From: Siderastrea radians
Lineage: Eukaryota; Cnidaria; Anthozoa; Scleractinia; Rhizangiidae
Length of the DNA: 64,000 nucleotides
Assembly: GCA_964017195.1 (NCBI GenBank)
Contig: OZ024897.1
Span: 36,923,536-36,987,535, forward strand
Reading direction: 5' to 3'
Shown: positions 44,547-55,880 of the stretch, piece after piece
Position numbering within the stretch: position 1 is the stretch's first letter
Layout: each line of letters opens with the position of its first letter
Notes under the pieces: model-generated
What the model was told of the DNA's origin: nothing
The model's input: the letters and a program-made list of their open reading frames with translations, nothing else
Database searches by the model: none
Translations under genes and position numbers: made by a program

Positions 44547-44784
44547 CTAGGATCCCAGGCATTCACGTTCATTTGAATTGTTTTTCCGTCGATAATAGAC
44601 CACAGTACAGCTGACACATGAGCATCATTTGAGTACACTAAAAGTGTGAGCTCTCCAGTGGATGCCGTTGTCTTCAACCAGTTGCAGGCGCTCAATCCAA
44701 TCAATCCCGGTATGTTGTCATCATACAAGATGAAGGTTTCGTTTGATTTCGTGGAAAAGTTGAGAGTGTAATCACTTTCTCTGG
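44547..44784 (-). CDS. Gene B: third pentraxin module, first half
   Basis: Acceptor TATTTCAG (phase 1), donor GTAAGA (phase 2), 238 nt. Begins ARESDYTLNFSTKSNETFIL, then GLIGLSACNWLKTT and SAVLWSIIDGKTIQMNV. It fits the N-terminal half of a pentraxin module (F...s..y......l.a.s.C.W.k..) and has the same phases as the other first halves. The module is completed by 39874-40064. Confidence 0.82.
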
Positions 44785-45157
44785 CTGAAATAGACCAGTC
44801 AAACCTGTCATAAAATATTTTGCTTCCAGAAGGATTCTAGTCTGTAGTTTAAGTTCTAGACCGTAACCAAAACTAATGAGCCCTTCAATATGACTGTTCA
44901 GTACTATGTTTCAAAAGATGGTTCTAACTTTGGAGGACGAAATTCTCCAAAGCTATTGAGAGGTAAAATTCAGTATTGCTGTTTACAAGGTGATTCTAAA
45001 TTTTCAGTTTGTAGATGGAATCTTAAAGTGTGACGGTTCAAATGAAAGCCACTGAGCAGTTCTTCTACGTGGAGGCGTGGTATTCTTTTTTACCAAAGCT
45101 CAATTTTGGGACATAATAATATCATAGCGATATGCAATGTTATTGTTTGCCTCAAAC

Positions 45158-45549
45158 CTTTGAGTTGAAAGTCCTTATTATGGTAAATCTCATCGTTTCC
45201 CATGATACCCTCTCTCATGGTGGTCCACGCGAGTGCATCTTCGCTCTCTGTACCAGGCTCCTGAGCTAACGCTGCCACAGTTTTCGAGGAGAGCGTCTTT
45301 GTCCAAATATTGAGCCCAGTTAGCATTCCTTGGTAAGCTTTGCCTTCGTGGTAGGCTCCATTTGCTACCAACTGGCCAAGATGAATTTTTCCACCTCTCT
45401 GCATCATGTAACCACTTAATTCACGTCGCGTCTCCGAAATCTGCGGCACACCATCGAGAAAAAGATTCCAATGGTTCGTGCTCGAATCCCAAGTTGTACA
45501 CAAGTGATGCCAGTAACTATCTCCGAGGGGCAGATCGTAATGCCTGGAC
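45158..45549 (-). CDS. Gene B: second pentraxin module, second half
   Basis: Acceptor TTTTGCAG (phase 2), donor GTTTGA (phase 1), 392 nt. Encodes SRHYDLPLGDSYWHHLCTTW, DSSTNHWNLFLDGVPQI, GGKIHLGQ, then GMLTGLNIWTKTLS and DALAWTTMREGIMGN. This contains the pentraxin core, with W-H-H-L-C, LFLDG, the GQ strand and the NIW strand, in one uninterrupted exon; the third module splits this part in two. Confidence 0.9.
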
Positions 45550-45829
45550 CTGCAAAAGCACAATTCTTGGCTAGCGTGACCAATTAAAACATTGTAATAA
45601 TGCCTACTGGAAAATTTAGTCAAACTCGATAAAAATAAAATTAAAAACGGAGACTAGTAGAACGTGCTATGATCATTCCAACGTAAGCTGTCAAAAATGA
45701 AGTAAACTTTTGGAAACAAAATCAGTTTTTGTCACTGTCAGACAATCGCAAAACCTACTGAGAGTGAACAACTGGTGAACGAATGTCAAAGAGCTAACTT
45801 ACAGGATTGATGACAAAGAAACTACTTAC

Positions 45830-46058
45830 TTTGTCGATGTTAAACTGAGTTCAAACTTCCAAAATGTGCCAAAATAAATGTAGAGAGCTGGATCATTCTC
45901 TCCGGGTGCAATAAACGAAAAATCATTGTAATTGTTTAAAGCATTGTTCATCCACCAGCAGATGGTCACTGCGTTCAAAGATGGTATTGAGAGAGGCGGG
46001 ACAACAGTGTTGTTCACTGAACGAACTGGGAAGTTAAGAACAAATCGCGATTCTTCGC
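45830..46058 (-). CDS. Gene B: second pentraxin module, first half
   Basis: Acceptor CCCTTTAG (phase 1), donor GTAAGT (phase 2), 229 nt. Encodes GEESRFVLNFPVRSVNNTVV, PSLNAVTICWWMNNALNNYN and ALYIYFGTFWKFELSLTST. Typical first half with the FP start and TICWWM. Joins 45158-45549 so that the split Lys codon is completed. Confidence 0.88.
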
Positions 46059-46118
46059 CTAAAGGGGAACGATGTTCTGTTAGTTTATATCCAGTCAGCC
46101 AGCCAGCTACCCTTTGTT

Positions 46119-46191
46119 TCCTTCCTTCCTTCCTTCCTTCCTTCCTTCCTTCCTTCCTTCCTTCCTTCCTTCCTTCTTTCCTTCCTTCCTT
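46119..46191. repeat. (CTTC)n microsatellite
   Basis: About 18 CTTC units in the intron between the first and second pentraxin modules. Confidence 0.95.
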
Positions 46192-46279
46192 TTATTATGT
46201 TATTCTAAAATAGTAAAGACGTGATCGACATATAGTATGGACTATGACACATGAAATATTCAAGGTATCGGTACAATAC

Positions 46280-46683
46280 CTGTGGCGTTACATGTTGAAT
46301 TCCATCTGATCTGTGCCATTCCACGAATTGCTGCAAGAAATTCACTCCAAATGACAACATTTCCAGGAGCAGTAGAGTTACAATGGCAATAATTTGACAT
46401 ATTCTTGATTTGGACCTTATCCAGCTCTTTATTCCACAAGTGAAACTGAGAGATGTTACCGGCGAATGATTTAGTAGAGTTAAAAGACTGGGTAGTGGAA
46501 TTCCCCTGTTCCTGCCCCAGTGCCATTCTTCGTCCTCCTTGTAGTGTTAGTCTAGTTCCCAGGTTACTGCCAATGCCTCTTAACGCGCCGTCGAGGAATA
46601 ACGTCCAGGAACCTGCAGTGCTTTCCCACGTAAGACACATGTGACGCCATTTGCCATCTTTGAGAGAAAACAGGCTGACTGTT
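46280..46683 (-). CDS. Gene B: first pentraxin module, second half
   Basis: Acceptor AATACAG (phase 2), donor GTATTG (phase 1), 404 nt. Encodes TVSLFSLKDGKWRHMCLTWE, GSWTLFLDGALRG, RRMALGQEQGNSTTQSFN, then ISQFHLWNKELDKVQI and GNVVIWSEFLAAIRGMAQI. A full pentraxin second half with several N-x-S/T sites. Intact reading frame, unlike its partner first-half exon. Confidence 0.88.
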
Positions 46684-47151
46684 CTGTATTAAAAAATCGA
46701 ATAATCAACATTTGAATGCCAACTGGGTTGGACAACAGCAGTTTTTTATTTGAAGAAAACTTAAACACAAAAAATCACATCTGGCCAATGACACGCTTGC
46801 AAAGAACAAATCAGTTAACCAATATGAGCACAAATAAGAAGCGCAGAACAGGTGCTGGGCATGGGAAAATGCCATAGGTTTTGATTTTACACTTGTCTGC
46901 TTTAACAAACATGCAACTTGGTCATAGAGTTCACCAAAAAAAATTAACCATTGCTATTTTTATATTTAACGAAATAAAAACAATTAAATACGCCATCGAC
47001 GGACCACAAAAAGGTTGATATTTACGAGCTGGTCGGTTTAACTGAATTTACAAATTCAGAGTAAACTGAGTGAAGTGGTCTTCTTAACAACCAGGCTCAG
47101 TTAATGGAACGGTCTTATGGCAACGGTTAAAAAAAAAGGGAATGTAGTTAC

Positions 47152-47394
47152 GAGGAGGGTTGTTATAGATAGAAATATTAATTCACACTCTTCATTACTT
47201 TTACATCCCAGCGACAGTTCCTTGTTTCCATTCCACGTCACGTACGAGAAAAGGTGAAAAGGGCCTGGGTCGATTGTTTGAATCCACATGCACAACGTCA
47301 ATGCGTGTAACGTAATATCTGTGCTCAGGATCACAGTGGTGAAAACTTGTGCTGTCCTTGTTTGGAAATGCTACATCATAATTAAACAACTCAG
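47152..47394 (-). CDS. Gene B: first pentraxin module, first half, apparent frameshift
   Basis: Acceptor TTTCAG gives phase 1 as required, and the frame reads AELFNYDVAFPNKDSTSF. The homology then continues only one frame over: TTVILSTDITLHALTLCMWI, QTIDPGPFHLFSYVTWNGNK. The switch falls in TTTTC at about 47337-47345 and equals one surplus base. The 3' limit is unsure: GTAACT at 47151 or the weaker GTAATG/GTAAAA sites do not restore the expected phase 2. So this exon is damaged in the window sequence, by mutation or by error. Confidence 0.6.
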
Positions 47395-47627
47395 CTGAAA
47401 CGAATCAACGTAAAAGTATTAAAAGTCAAATTTATGCTTAAACGAGCGGTGTTAATTTTGTTTGATTTTTTTGTATGTTATGAACTGAAAAACAGTTTGT
47501 ACAATTTGCCTTAAAGTCAAATTGTCGCGCAGACCAAACATTATGAATAGAATACAGAAAACGGAAGCCAGTATATTATCATTATTTCCTCTTTTTGGTA
47601 AAATAAAGCGATAAAGAAGAGAATCAC

Positions 47628-47754
47628 CTTTAAATGATTGACACCTGTCACCAACTGTTCCGAGCTTGCACTCGCACTTGACCTGATCACTCAAACACGT
47701 GTCCACACATAAGCCGCCATTCAAACATGGAGACAATGCGCACTTTGAAGTGGC
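47628..47754 (-). CDS. Gene B: EGF domain
   Basis: Acceptor ACCCAG (phase 0), donor GTGATT (phase 1), 127 nt. Encodes ATSKCALSPCLNGGLCVDTC and SDQVKCECKLGTVGDRCQSF: six cysteines of an EGF module between the PAN domain and the pentraxin modules. Confidence 0.9.
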
Positions 47755-48378
47755 CTGGGTTCGATGACTGATGAAGAATGCATTCCAAAATTAGCTTTTA
47801 TTAATGTTTTAGAGTTACAAGTCTTATCTGTCGCTATAACCAGAGTTGCGTTTCGTTTATTACTTTAAAAAGTTGTGATTGTTCTTTTAATCGGCTTCGT
47901 ATTTTAATTCGCCAATGTTAGAGCACAACATAACATGTCACTAACTTTGTTATGTTGTTGTGTCATGTTTATTTTTCCAAATGATTAGGCCTCTTGTAGT
48001 GTTTTTTAAAATACGCTACGTTTTTTCGAAGCCGTATTTGGCACGTAGAATACGCATTCTAAGGTGCTTTGTCTGTTTGAAAGGGATTGTATTTGATTGT
48101 AATACTAATCAAAAGTTATAAACTTTTCAATGAAAATGTAAATAGATTTTTAAAGTTATCTTATAGTTAGCTGTTAGTGGTAGTATTTTTCATATATTTG
48201 TATAATAATCTATTTTGAATAAGGTCCTCGTGGTCTTTTTTATTGGCCATTAATTAATAAATTGCCATTAAATTGTAATAAATAATCCGCGTTCTTAAAA
48301 AGAGGCTAGATTGGCATAAAACCGAACAAATACTTTTACGAAAGAATCTGATTGACAATCTGTCACACAAAAGCAAAC

Positions 48379-48596
48379 CTTTTGAGTGTCGTAATACTTG
48401 TACCCAGGCCTTTTAAGGAAGTCTTGCGGTATGTCGTCCCTTGTGGCGTCATTCAGTTCGCAGATGTTTGTTGAATTATTGTGTTCATCTTTAAAGTTGT
48501 ACGACAAACACCGCTGGTTGCTTAAGCACTCGAAAGAGCAAGACATTGCGTCTGTGACTGTAATGTTGGAAATCACGTGGCCAAATAGGCTGTAAT
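48379..48596 (-). CDS. Gene B: PAN/apple domain
   Basis: Acceptor TTGACAG (phase 1), donor GTTTGC (phase 0, weak), 218 nt, 72 full codons. Encodes DYSLFGHVISNITVTDAMSC, ECLSNQRCLSYNF and NICELNDATRDDIP: the PAN pattern with its conserved cysteines and the C.SfNf and CeLn strands. PAN domains bind proteins or glycans outside cells. Confidence 0.88.
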
Positions 48597-50450
48597 CTGT
48601 CAAAAAAGAAAAAAAAAACTATTGGAAAAAAATGAATTAAGCCTTAGTTAAAAAGGACGAAACGTAGCCGTTCCGCACAAAAACTGTTCTTCCAACACCC
48701 CTCAACTGCTGGAAGAAATAACATTTCTCTTAGAGTAAAGGAGCTCTAATCCATATTGTCTCTCTTCTCTACCCAACTGCTAAGGAATCCAGATAGAAAC
48801 GCCGGGGAGTAATCCTGCGATAGATTAGCATCCTATCCAGGAAGGGAGGAGGGGGGGGGGGTAGGAGTAGCAATGCTCCTAGTCACTTTATGTTATAGAA
48901 ACTTGAATTAGCGCCGGCTTGATGAGCCTTATCGTTCCTCCTGGACGCAAGACAACCTTTTAGACAAAGCGTAGCTGTTCCACACAAAAGCTATTCTTTA
49001 TATATAATTATATGTACCTGTCTGGAAGGAAAAACATTATTTTGGTCAACCTGATTTGACCATAATGAGCACCTGGTAAATTAATTGTGGGTACAACATA
49101 ACACTCTCACTCAAGCAATAACGAAGCTGAAATATTTAGTTTAAGGATAGAAATCCAAATATTTCAACAAACAAATGAAAGCCCATGGGCAGTATTTTCT
49201 TATGGTGCTGTGTGTTTGTTATGTTGTGAAGGAGGTCTAAACGTTTGGAGTACATCATGGATGGAATCGTTAAGTGAATGAGGTATTGAGAAATACTCAA
49301 TAAGAGAATTTCGGTCCTATTGTTTTATTTTGAAACTTTTTCTTAACACAAATATTGAATACTTTTTCACTTTTTAAATAATTAAACTTGGCAACTATTG
49401 GGTGGAAAGAGTTTTTAAGAATGTGTGAAAACAATTTACAGTCAGTGTTTTTGCTAATTGCTTTTGACTCCGTAACAAGCTAAAGCTCGTTTTATATTCC
49501 AAAGACATTGTGCCCAAAAACAGGTGCACCAAATATACAAAAAAATGACAGTAAAGACTCTAAAACTTTATCACCACCTGACTAATTTTAAAATAAATTG
49601 GAATTTTTTTTTGAAAACTTTAGAGGTTGGAAAATATGGTGACAAAATAACTAATTTATGTCCATAAATATTTTCAGTTCTGGGAGATTTAGCTTGCCAT
49701 TCTAATCTCGTTTTTGTAAGATTAAAACAGGCTAATTTTTCCTTGGCAGTTTTTGTTTCCAATATAACACCTCGCAGTTTCAAATAATTACAGCTGTCAT
49801 TACAAGCTTAAACGTACAAAGAGTGCCTTAAAGACCCAATACGCTCTATTTTGCCGTGTTCGTCATAAGCCCTTGACTAAGTTCACTTTCATACTCTCTC
49901 GAGACAGATTAAGGGCTTCTTCAAATTATCCCTGAAACTGGGCCGGCCGGGCTAGTGGGACGAATTTTTTCGTCTGTTCATGTGGAAAATGTCAGCCTGG
50001 TTACCGGGATGCAGTTCTGTACGTGACCGCGTGCACGAAAATATTAACTCATAATTTTCTTAGCAGTAATTATTTAGATTATGTTATCTTTACTCATTCT
50101 GTGACATCAAGAAATCATTTTTGCAAAAAAAAGTCTTGAAGAAGGCTGGAATGATGATAACTTCGCTCTCCTTTGACAGAAACGCATGCGTATTTGAACT
50201 GGTTTCATCCCGGTCACCGGGCTAACCTGTTCCTGTGAGAAAAATTTCCAGCGCGGTTAACTATTCTAACAGATAAATCAAATCAATAAATCGACGTTGT
50301 TTAGACAGAGTGAACACTTAACGACCTTCAACGTGGCCCTCAGAATCCGGATCAAATTGGGATTCGGAAATGTTGTTGTTTTTCGAAGAGAGGAAAACTC
50401 TCTAGTTTGGATAGATTGTACGCTTTACTCCAAGTGAATAGAAATTTTAC

Positions 50451-50562
50451 CTGTATAAGGCTCTCTAAATTCTCCTTCTCTTTTACATCTGCTTCTTGTG
50501 AGTTCTAATGAAACTTGATCCAATATGCACCACACAAAAAACAAGACAACTACAGGCTTCAT
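50451..50562 (-). CDS. Gene B exon 1: signal peptide of PAN-EGF-pentraxin protein
   Basis: ATG at 50562 gives MKPVVVLFFVWCILDQVSLE, a compact signal peptide, then LTRSRCKREGEFREPYT and donor GTAAAA in phase 1. The next exon is PAN. An upstream in-frame ATG exists but would add a non-signal-like extension, so the later ATG is preferred. Gene B as assembled is signal peptide, PAN, EGF, three pentraxin-type LamG modules, and a tail: 11-12 exons over 15.8 kb, no membrane segment seen. Two lesions downstream (47.34 kb and 36.99 kb) leave its coding status open. Confidence 0.75.
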
Positions 50563-51556
50563 CCTTGTCGCTCGGAAATCGTAAGGCTTGTTGAAAATAG
50601 TACAAAAGTGCAAAAAGCATATTCCGAGAAGCACATTTGGTTCGAGTGAATGAGCAACGCTGATTACAGTCTTTAATTAGTCGCCCGTAAACAAGGCGAA
50701 ATAAGAAGACAAATAAAACACTAATGGAGTAACAGTTTCTGGCTACTAATGTCATTATTTTTATTCGATTGAACCAAGTGGTAGCAATTAAATATAATTG
50801 TCATAGTTGCTTCACATTGCAAGCTCCTCGGACGATGTTTCTTGACTTTTTGTGGTTGATGGCATATACCAAGAGAGGATTAAGGGGCTATCTTTCAAAT
50901 ACCTAAGGACTATACCTGTAGTGCGAAAACAATGTCCCAATCCATTCATTTTTCGTTGCTATGATGGGAGAAGTATTTACATGTTTTTGCTTAGTAATTA
51001 AACACAACTAACATTAAACAGGTGGTTCAGTTTTTAAGTCCAGTTTACACGCTACGATTTGTCGGCCAGACGTCGGAGTGTGAATCCACGTACGATTTAT
51101 GCTCCGATAATTTCGGGAATTTCCTCTACAACTTAAAGTTTTAATAATAGTTAAGTTTACAGGAACAGATGCTTTGCCACGACAGATAACGTGGTCTATC
51201 GACTAATATACGATCCTTAGAAAGCCAATCACATAGCGATCTCGCCAATAGTTACTTGTTAAATCCAGCAGGACACTTGCGGCACACTAATGAAAATTTT
51301 AGCGTACAAGCAGTTCTATAGCTAACAACGTCGAAAAATCAGCTTATTGGTAGATACATAGAAGAGAATCCTTTTAAGCTTTTGAGCTAAGTGATTTGTC
51401 CGTAAAGGATTTACTGAGATTCTTATAAAACGAGATGAAATGCAGTTGCCAATCAAAATAAGCTGGCGGGGATTGTTTGCAAGTCACCAGCGGATTTGGA
51501 GTTCCCACAAGAGAATATAACTTTCACCAGTAATGAAGATAGGTTTAATTTTCAGT

Positions 51557-51748
51557 GTGAAATCGTCCTATAGGTCTCATTGGTATATACAAAACCAGTG
51601 GATAGTGTTTCTCGCGCGCTCTAACTGGCTACTCAAACTGGGGATAGTATCTGTGAAATCGTCCTATAGGTCTGATTGGTATATACAAAACCAGTGGATA
51701 GTGTTTTTTGCGCGCTCTGATTGGCTACTCAAACTGGGGATAGTATCT
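51557..51748. repeat. 96-bp direct tandem duplication
   Basis: Two copies starting GTGAAATCGTCCTATAGG (51557 and 51653), each containing GCGCGCTCTGATTGGCTACT or a variant. A few substitutions separate them. Confidence 0.9.
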
Positions 51749-52014
51749 GCTATTCACCTCCCGGCATTTTGCTGGATTTCGCGGGCGAGTTTTGCCTCAT
51801 TTCACAGGAAAAGGAACAATTTGGTGCTGGCTGTCTCCACTGGTTTGGTATTATACTAAAACAATTATTCACCTCAGTGTCGGTGAAGAGTGGTAGATAT
51901 TTGCCTTCACTTCGGTGAATAATTGTTAAATATCCTCCCAAATGGTAAAAAAAAATGGTAAATCAAATTTAACGTCATAGTGAGAGATTACTCGTCTAAT
52001 CTCCCGAGCCAGGG

Positions 52015-52229
52015 GCTCACGTGTAAACACTTGACTTCCAGATCGAATTGCAAATTGGAAATGTTGGTTTTTATGGAGGGAGGAAAACCGGAGTGCCCGG
52101 AGAAAAACCCTCGGATCAAGGACGAGAACCAACAACAAACTCAACCCACATATGACACGGGGACCGGGAATCGAACCCGGGTCACTCTGGTGGAAGGCGA
52201 GCGCTCTCACCACTGCGCCACACTCAATC
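52015..52229 (-). mobile_element. tRNA-derived SINE with conserved core
   Basis: On the minus strand, TGTGGCGCAGTGGTGAGAGC (A box) and GGGTTCGATTCCCGG (B box) form a tRNA-like head. A body with TTGTTGTTGGTTCTC, CTCCGGGCACTCCGGTTTTC and AAAACCAACATTTCC follows. The body resembles a SINE core that I recall being shared by cnidarians and other metazoans. The head cannot be assigned a valid anticodon arm, so it is not a tRNA gene. Confidence 0.75.
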
Positions 52230-53300
52230 CACTCAATCCGATGTACAGCATTTCCCTCAGAACAGCGACGAGAATTTCTAACACCTAATTCACCCTCCAA
52301 AAGTTTTAATGCGCCTTGTTTAGCTCTATCGTTACACCTCTTGTAGTGAACGGTTGTCACTAAGTCGGAATCAAAGGCAACAACGTGCAGAACTTAAAAT
52401 AAAACAATAAGCGTTTTTTGAACCTTAAAATGACTGATTGCTGATTGGTTAAGACAGAGGGTATTTTTTCTTAATTTTCTTTCTAACGAGGGCAAAATTA
52501 CTCACTCCTGATTGGCCAAGCGCCAAAAATACTCGCATTTGATTGGCTGAGCGTGGGAGGCCCATTTGCATTTTGTAAACGTCTTGAAACGAAAAGCAGA
52601 TTTTGAATTAGATTTGGAGTTGTTCAACGCAAAGATATCGCTTCAGAGTTTAAATGTAAGGAGTTGGTTGGCAAAAATGGTATGGAAATTGGGTGATAGC
52701 TCAAAGAGAGATTCCAGAAGGTGAACCTGCACGTTTTACGTGAAAAAGCATTTGGTTATTTGTTTTAAAACTACCGAAAAACTTGGTTAATTCAGCGGGC
52801 GAGAGGAAGCTTCGCAACTCAGGTAAATCTTAAATTACTTAGTCTGAGGTTTGAGCGTATTTTGTCAATGAACTACAATTGTAGTTATCTTGTAAGATGA
52901 ACATATGCATAATAGATAGTTTTTTTTTTGTTTTGTTCGTGAGCAGCAGTTTAATAAACTGCTTGTGTGGAGAATTGTTTATTCTCTGTTATTCTAAGGG
53001 CCGGCTGATTGTGTTTCGACGTGCATGAAAAGTTTTCAGAAAATTTTGCCCTCTATGTTATAAACAAGTAATCGCATTGACTCAGCGTAGAATTAAGGAT
53101 AAATTTTCACTTTTATTTTCAAAGTTTTCACACGTTGCCCTTGTCGCTGCGCGACTCGGGTAATTTTTTGAAAACTTTGAAAGAAAAGTGAAAATCCGTC
53201 CTTTATTCTACTCGGCCTCATGCGATTACATATACAAACAATGATCTTAGAAAAACTCGTTTTCGTAAACACCTGGAAACTACCAGCTTCCTTGGGAGCA

Positions 53301-53346
53301 GCTTGTGTGTGCGTGTGTGTGTGTGCGTGTGTGTGTGTGTGTGTGT
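53301..53346. repeat. (TG)n microsatellite
   Basis: TG/CG alternation of about 45 bp. Confidence 0.95.
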
Positions 53347-53567
53347 GCACGAAGAATATGGGCTGTTCCTAATAAGGAGATAATTTGCAGTTCCTTTAGT
53401 TTGATTTTGCCTGGAATCTTTTGAGTGTAGTTCTCCAAGCCCTTGTTGATTAGGCCAAGTGCACAATTACTACAGGAAGAGTTTCTGTTTTGAGTCCCCA
53501 CATCCTTGCTACTTCGATTTCTAAATCCTTGTATTTGGACAGCTTCTCTACCATTTTGACAGAAAAT

Positions 53568-53570
53568 ATG

Positions 53571-53649
<79 letters not shown>

Positions 53650-53651
53650 AT
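53568..53651. repeat. (ATC)n microsatellite
   Basis: About 27 ATC units; poly-Ile, poly-Met and poly-His frames across it are artefacts. Confidence 0.95.
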
Positions 53652-53761
53652 ATTATGATCACTCTTGGCCTACAGGTAAACACTTCTGTGAAAGAACATA
53701 TCTGTTCTGGGTTATATCACACACAACACACAAAGGATTTATTACATTAAAGTTCGCATAA

Positions 53762-54045
53762 TCAGCGAGTTATGTTGAGAAGTTCTTGTGCCATATCCTT
53801 AAAGCAAGGTGAAGCTTTGTCTCTGTCATACTCTTTAAGGTATGACAATTTACTGCTGGTCAAAGCGACTTCATTGTAACATCGTAGATGTCTTCCACTT
53901 GAGCCTTGGTTGGCGAAGTAAAAAATGGAGAAGCTGTTTATTCAAGAGCAGGCCAAGCTTGGGGCTGGAGCTGGAGACGATCCTGAATCTGAATCACTGA
54001 AGCTGTTTTGACACATTTTATCGCGCCTTTCTTGCAAATTGATGT
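53762..54045 (-). pseudogene. Disrupted copy of the gene B terminal exon
   Basis: Same acceptor and start (DINLQERRDKMCQNSFSDSD) as 34779-35056, but the frame meets a TGA after about 34 codons (..SLACS*) where copy 1 reads through. Homology then continues to the equivalent of the true stop. No intact partner exon nearby. Confidence 0.7.
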
Positions 54046-54926
54046 CTAAGAAAAGAGAATTCATTATCAAAACAACAAAACTTTGATAAAAATTGTACAG
54101 AAACAATTGAAAGATTTGCATTCCCCACCCTAAGTCTATGGCGTATTTGTTTAAGCGATGACTTGGCAAGAGTTTGATAAAAATTGTACAGAAGAAATTG
54201 AAAGAAATGTATTCCTACCCTAAGATAGCGTCTTTTCATGTTTATGGAATGACGTGTAATTGTATACGTCATAAAAGTCATAATTGACACACTGTTCGCA
54301 CGCCTTGCTGGTAGTCAAGGAGGCCAGGAACCAATAACAGTTCCAACGAGTTGCTGGCCACGTGGGGCGTAAATCACCGTTAAATTTTAAACACCGACGA
54401 GCTTCAAGAGGAGCTTCAGGAGGATCCCGTTTAAACAGAATTTACCACGAGCTGATATAAATTTCGTGAATGTAACTCCTTGTACAAGAGAGGAGTCCGT
54501 AACGAGCGTGGTCGAAGGGCTAAAACGTTGCTATACGACCATACTAAGTTGACACCAAGGAAGAAAACTGTCCAGTAAAAATTGAACTTTTGTTTAAGTG
54601 ATGACGTCACAGTGCTTGGCGTAGTTAAGGAAATGAAAGGATACTCCACTTAGGTTTTTTTTAAAGTAAAATTGATTTTGCTTATTTAAGTATTAGCCAG
54701 TACGATTTCTCTAGACTCTGGGCTTTCTTCGAGAGCCTGGGAGATACTTTCGTAAGTTTTGGACTTATCCTGCAGTCACCTTCCAACGCTCCTAGATATA
54801 TTGTTATGATTATCTTAGTAATTTGCACTGAGTCTCATAAAGAAGGTTCTAAATTGAGTGTCGGCAAATCAAAACTCAAGTAAGTACTGATTACAATAAG
54901 AACTGAAACAAATATATTTATGAAAT

Positions 54927-55178
54927 AACTAAGATATTACGCGCGCTCTGATTGGCTGAGAGGTGTGTTTGTATATGTTTATAAAACCAAAATGGTGCCG
55001 TCCCAATTGTGTGTAACATCTCAGTTGTTTTATAAATGCAATTAAAAAGCCTGATATAAACACTCGAGGGGTAAGGAGAATTCTCGAAAGTTATAACTGT
55101 GTCAAATTCACCCAACCCCTCTCGTGTATTTATTAGGCTATGCAAATACGGAAAAAGTTTTGTATTGCTTAAGTAACT
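54927..55178. mobile_element. ~250-bp insertion with GCGCGCTCTGATTGGCTGAG
   Basis: Present in duplication copy 2 but absent between ATACATG and GCGTCAAGTG in copy 1. It begins near ATTACGCGCGCTCTGATTGG. TAACTA lies on both sides, a possible 6-bp target duplication. No ORF of note. The same GCGCGCTCTGATTGGC string occurs in other repeats of this window. Confidence 0.6.
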
Positions 55179-55654
55179 AGCGTCAAGTGAGCGTTCATCA
55201 CAATATTTTACTGACGTAACCATGTCGTCATCATTAGGTCATTTCTTATCAAATAATCAATATTTACAACAAATGACAGTAAATTAACGTATGACTAACG
55301 CTTTTGAACCGTTTCTGGAGACTACGAATGACCATTTAAGATCAAGAGTAGAGATTACTGACGATATCTTCTCCTGACCAACACAAAATAGTTACTGCTC
55401 CGACCTTCCTTGCGTAAAAGAAAGGGAATAAAAATTAGATATAGATAAATGCGAAAATCTCTATATTAAGACAAATTAAAACAAATAAACAACCAAAGTA
55501 CAAAATCTGGGGCCAATTATTTCATCACAATTCGTGAAAATAGGCCTTGCGAAATACCGAAGTCCGTATATTTTATGAAATTAAGTACCGACGAAAATTG
55601 AGTATGTTACAACTTTATTAATGACAATTAGACATTCTAAAACTGTTGTCATTG

Positions 55655-55731
55655 AAAAAGAAAGGAAAAGCAAAGAAACAAATAAATAAATAAATGAAGA
55701 AAGAAAGAAGGAAAGAGAAAAGAAAGAAAAC

Positions 55732-55778
<47 letters not shown>

Positions 55779-55880
55779 AAAAAGGAAGAAGGAAACAAAG
55801 AAAGGACAAACGAAAGAAAAAGGTGAGAAATAGAGTAAGAAAGAGAGGAAGGAAAGAAGGAAGAAAGTTGGAATTAAAGC
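55655..55880. repeat. (AAAG)n-rich tract
   Basis: Long purine-rich run with AAAGA/AAGGA units; the shorter equivalent in copy 1 lies near 39235-39285. Confidence 0.9.

Larger units (their letters stand above)
50760..53560. other. Intergenic, upstream of gene B
   Basis: No coding exon recognised. Holds a 96-bp tandem duplication, a SINE, a stretch with three ATTGG (CCAAT-type) motifs near 52445-52550, and a (TG)n run, listed separately. Confidence 0.4.

Noticed and set aside
52147..52229. tRNA gene on the minus strand
   Set aside because: A and B boxes are good but no proper acceptor/anticodon arms close, and a SINE body follows directly.
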